A stretch of 33,544 bases of DNA from Acidimicrobiia bacterium (GTDB taxonomy: Bacteria; Actinomycetota; Acidimicrobiia; Acidimicrobiales; Bin134), in the NCBI GenBank assembly GCA_022819825.1, contig JAJEGM010000039.1, forward strand, positions 1-33,544, in the 5' to 3' direction. Positions 32,119-33,544 of the stretch are shown here, one piece after another (position 1 is the first letter of the stretch; each line of letters opens with the position of its first letter). The notes below the pieces were generated by a model. The model did not search any database and was not told the origin of the DNA. It saw only the letters and a list, made by a program, of their open reading frames with translations. The translations under genes were made by a program, and so were the position numbers.

Positions 32119-32529
32119 ATGTCAGAACGAACGTTCACCGACGAGGAACTGCGCCAGCGGCTGACCGCCGAGCAGTACCACATCACCCAGCAAGCCGGCA
32201 CCGAGCGGGCCTTCACTGGCGAGTACTGGGACTGCAAAGACGAGGGCATGTACCGCTGCCGGGTATGCGACGTGGTGCTGTTCTCCTCGGACACCAAGTA
32301 CGACTCGGGCACCGGCTGGCCGTCGTTCTACGAGGAGGCCGGCGAGGGCAAGGTAGACCGCCACACCGACCAGAGCCACGGCATGGTTCGCACCGAGGCG
32401 GTGTGCGCAGAATGCGGCGCCCACCTGGGCCACATCTTCCCCGACGGCCCCCACCCCACCGGCGAGCGCTACTGCATGAACTCAGCTTCGCTTAGGCTCG
32501 ACCGCGATCTCACCGAAGAGGAGAACTGA
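32119..32529 (+). CDS. msrB: Peptide-methionine (R)-S-oxide reductase MsrB
   Basis: A 136-residue enzyme that reduces the R epimer of methionine sulfoxide in proteins. The structural zinc cysteines are the CxxC pairs CRVC and CAEC. The substrate pocket is [10 protein letters not shown], and the catalytic Cys is in [11 protein letters not shown] with [10 protein letters not shown] before it. The start is set at ATG 32119 ([15 protein letters not shown]), which matches the family; longer in-frame starts cross the recA promoter. It is followed by an SDR gene one base after the stop codon, so the two are probably cotranscribed. Confidence 0.94.
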   Translation: MSERTFTDEELRQRLTAEQYHITQQAGTERAFTGEYWDCKDEGMYRCRVCDVVLFSSDTKYDSGTGWPSFYEEAGEGKVDRHTDQSHGMVRTEAVCAECGAHLGHIFPDGPHPTGERYCMNSASLRLDRDLTEEEN

Positions 32530-32530
32530 A

Positions 32531-33307
32531 ATGGGAAGACTGGACGGCAAAGTGGCCCTCATTTCCGGGGGCGCCCGGGGCCAGGGCGAGGCCGAGGTGC
32601 GGCTGTTCGCGGCCGAGGGCGCCAAAGTGGTGTTCGGCGATGTGCTCCACGATGAGGGCGAGGCGGTGGCCGCCGATGTGGGCCCCAATGTCCACTACAT
32701 CCCCTTGGACGTGACCGACGAGGGGGCATGGCAGAAGGCGGTGGATGAAACCATCAACCGCTACGGACCGCCCAACGTGCTGGTGAACAACGCCGGGATC
32801 CTCCTGTTCGGGGTGTCCATGGTGGACACCTCTCTGGATGACTACATGCGGGTGATCAACGTGAACCAGGTGGGGGTGTTCCTGGGCATGAAGTACACCG
32901 TGCCCGCCATGATCGAGGCCGGTGGCGGGTCGATCGTGAACATCAGCTCCACCAACGGCATGGCCGGCTACGGCGGCACCGTGGCCTACACCGCCTCCAA
33001 GTTCGCGGTGCGGGGCATGACCAAGAACGCCGCCCTGGAACTGGGCCAATTCGGCATCCGGGCCAACTCCATCCACCCCGGTGGCGTGGACACCGCGATG
33101 ACCGCTCCCGACACCCTGGGAGACGCCATCTCCGATGAGGACCGCGAGGCGACCTACGCCATGCTTCCCCTAGGCCGGGTGGGCCAGCCCGAAGAGATCG
33201 CCCGCCTCGCCGTCTACCTCGCCTCCGACGAGTCCTCCTACAGCACCGGCGCCGAGTTCATCGCCGACGGCGGCATGCTCGCCGGCGTCGTCAACCCCGA
33301 AGTGTGA
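32531..33307 (+). CDS. SDR-family dehydrogenase (3alpha/20beta-hydroxysteroid-type)
   Basis: A 258-residue classical short-chain dehydrogenase. SGGARGQGEAEVRLF is the cofactor loop, and the Asp in VVFGDV points to NAD(H). NNAGILLFG follows, and the catalytic Ser-Tyr-Lys are in NISSTNGM and YTASK. IHPGGVDTAMT and AEFIADGGM close the protein. The GARGQG variant is common among 3alpha/20beta-hydroxysteroid-type actinobacterial SDRs, but the real substrate is unknown. ATG 32531 has GAGGAG just before the msrB stop codon. The gene ends about 100 bases before the right-hand IS end. Confidence 0.87.
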   Translation: MGRLDGKVALISGGARGQGEAEVRLFAAEGAKVVFGDVLHDEGEAVAADVGPNVHYIPLDVTDEGAWQKAVDETINRYGPPNVLVNNAGILLFGVSMVDTSLDDYMRVINVNQVGVFLGMKYTVPAMIEAGGGSIVNISSTNGMAGYGGTVAYTASKFAVRGMTKNAALELGQFGIRANSIHPGGVDTAMTAPDTLGDAISDEDREATYAMLPLGRVGQPEEIARLAVYLASDESSYSTGAEFIADGGMLAGVVNPEV

Positions 33308-33405
33308 GCATCCTGAGCCCTGCACACCTGCAAATGGCTCGTCCCGATTGAGGACCAGAATCCTCTCAGTTTTGTGTTCCGAGAATCTTCGTACAGACCT
33401 TTGCC

Positions 33406-33544
33406 GGCTCTACGCGATGAAGCGGGGACGTCGGGTTCTGATTTTTGTGACGGGTTGAGTTTGGCCTGGTTTTCGTCCGGCGGCAAGCAGGATTCTGAGC
33501 CGGTAGTTGTGTAGGTTTCGGTAGCCTCGGGCTGAGCGTTTGAC
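33406..33544 (-). mobile_element. Right end of an ISL3-like insertion sequence (partial, second copy)
   Basis: This is an exact 139-base inverted copy of the left end of the window, starting at the inferred element boundary GGCTCTACGCG. The body of the element lies beyond the window. The flanking bases on the two sides differ apart from a shared CAAAG, so these are two separate insertions or two arms of a larger arrangement. Confidence 0.75.
33410..33544 (-). CDS. Transposase, C-terminal 44 codons (second copy)
   Basis: The reading frame enters from beyond the right edge and ends at TAG (33412-33410). It encodes the same 44-residue ISL3-like C terminus as the left-end copy, with ARGYRNLHNYRLRILLAAG. 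The two transposase fragments point toward each other across the window. Confidence 0.65.
   Translation of the reverse strand, partial: VKRSARGYRNLHNYRLRILLAAGRKPGQTQPVTKIRTRRPRFIA

Noticed and set aside
32122..33076. Minus-strand frames opposite msrB and the SDR gene
   Set aside because: They are repetitive His/Gly/Val-rich antisense translations with no start context, covered by well-supported plus-strand genes.
1..33544. Reading the window as a 33-kb composite transposon
   Set aside because: The content is mostly core housekeeping genes (recA, nrdJ, lgt, miaA/B, dap), and the outer halves of both IS copies are unseen. An assembly break at repeated IS copies is simpler.

Overview
The window is a high-GC stretch that reads as bacterial, most likely an actinobacterium. 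The gene order recA-miaB-miaA-dapF-hflX is typical of that phylum, there is an F420/FMN-type luciferase-like oxidoreductase, and several genes look leaderless, with a TANNNT -10 box six or seven bases before the start codon. A class such as Acidimicrobiia would fit, but this is inference from gene content. Both ends are the same 139-bp sequence in opposite orientation. It carries the last 44 codons and the terminal repeat of an ISL3-like insertion sequence, so the window probably stops where a multicopy IS broke an assembly.

Layout, left to right. 1-3162 is an accessory block of lower GC: the IS end, a single-chain GmrSD-type DUF262/HNH nuclease, and a convergent Nmad2 protein. It ends at a tRNA-Cys whose 3' end faces the block. 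3363-6936 is a rightward cluster of an alpha/beta hydrolase, a CrtC/AttH-like DUF7064 protein, a luciferase-like monooxygenase and an unrecognised cysteine-containing protein, followed by tRNA-Gly. 7094-11589 is a leftward operon: metX, metB/metZ, an Fpg/Nei glycosylase that appears to start at CTG, two small proteins and a DUF4202 protein. A SAM-I riboswitch precedes metX. Next come a DEAD-box helicase and lgt (leftward), then SnoaL-like, SDR and BKACE genes (rightward), a GH13 glucosidase with a zinc alcohol dehydrogenase (leftward), and the B12-dependent ribonucleotide reductase nrdJ.

22801-31929 is a long leftward housekeeping block: recA, miaB, miaA, dapF, hflX, an N-succinyl-DAP aminotransferase, dapD, dapE and a short membrane protein. 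dapF, the aminotransferase, dapD and dapE together make up the succinylase branch of lysine/meso-DAP synthesis. recA is divergent from msrB and an SDR gene. A pyrimidine-reductase (RibD C-terminal) gene faces away from nrdJ.

The most interesting signal is the 5' leader of nrdJ. An 18-bp helix whose only two non-Watson-Crick pairs are G-U on the nrdJ strand closes a 125-nt domain with several hairpins and two copies of a 9-mer that can compete for one partner. It looks like a cis-regulatory RNA, and no B12 box is visible in it. The CTG start of the glycosylase, the SAM-I/anti-SD arrangement, and the GmrSD-Nmad2 pair beside tRNA-Cys also deserve checking.
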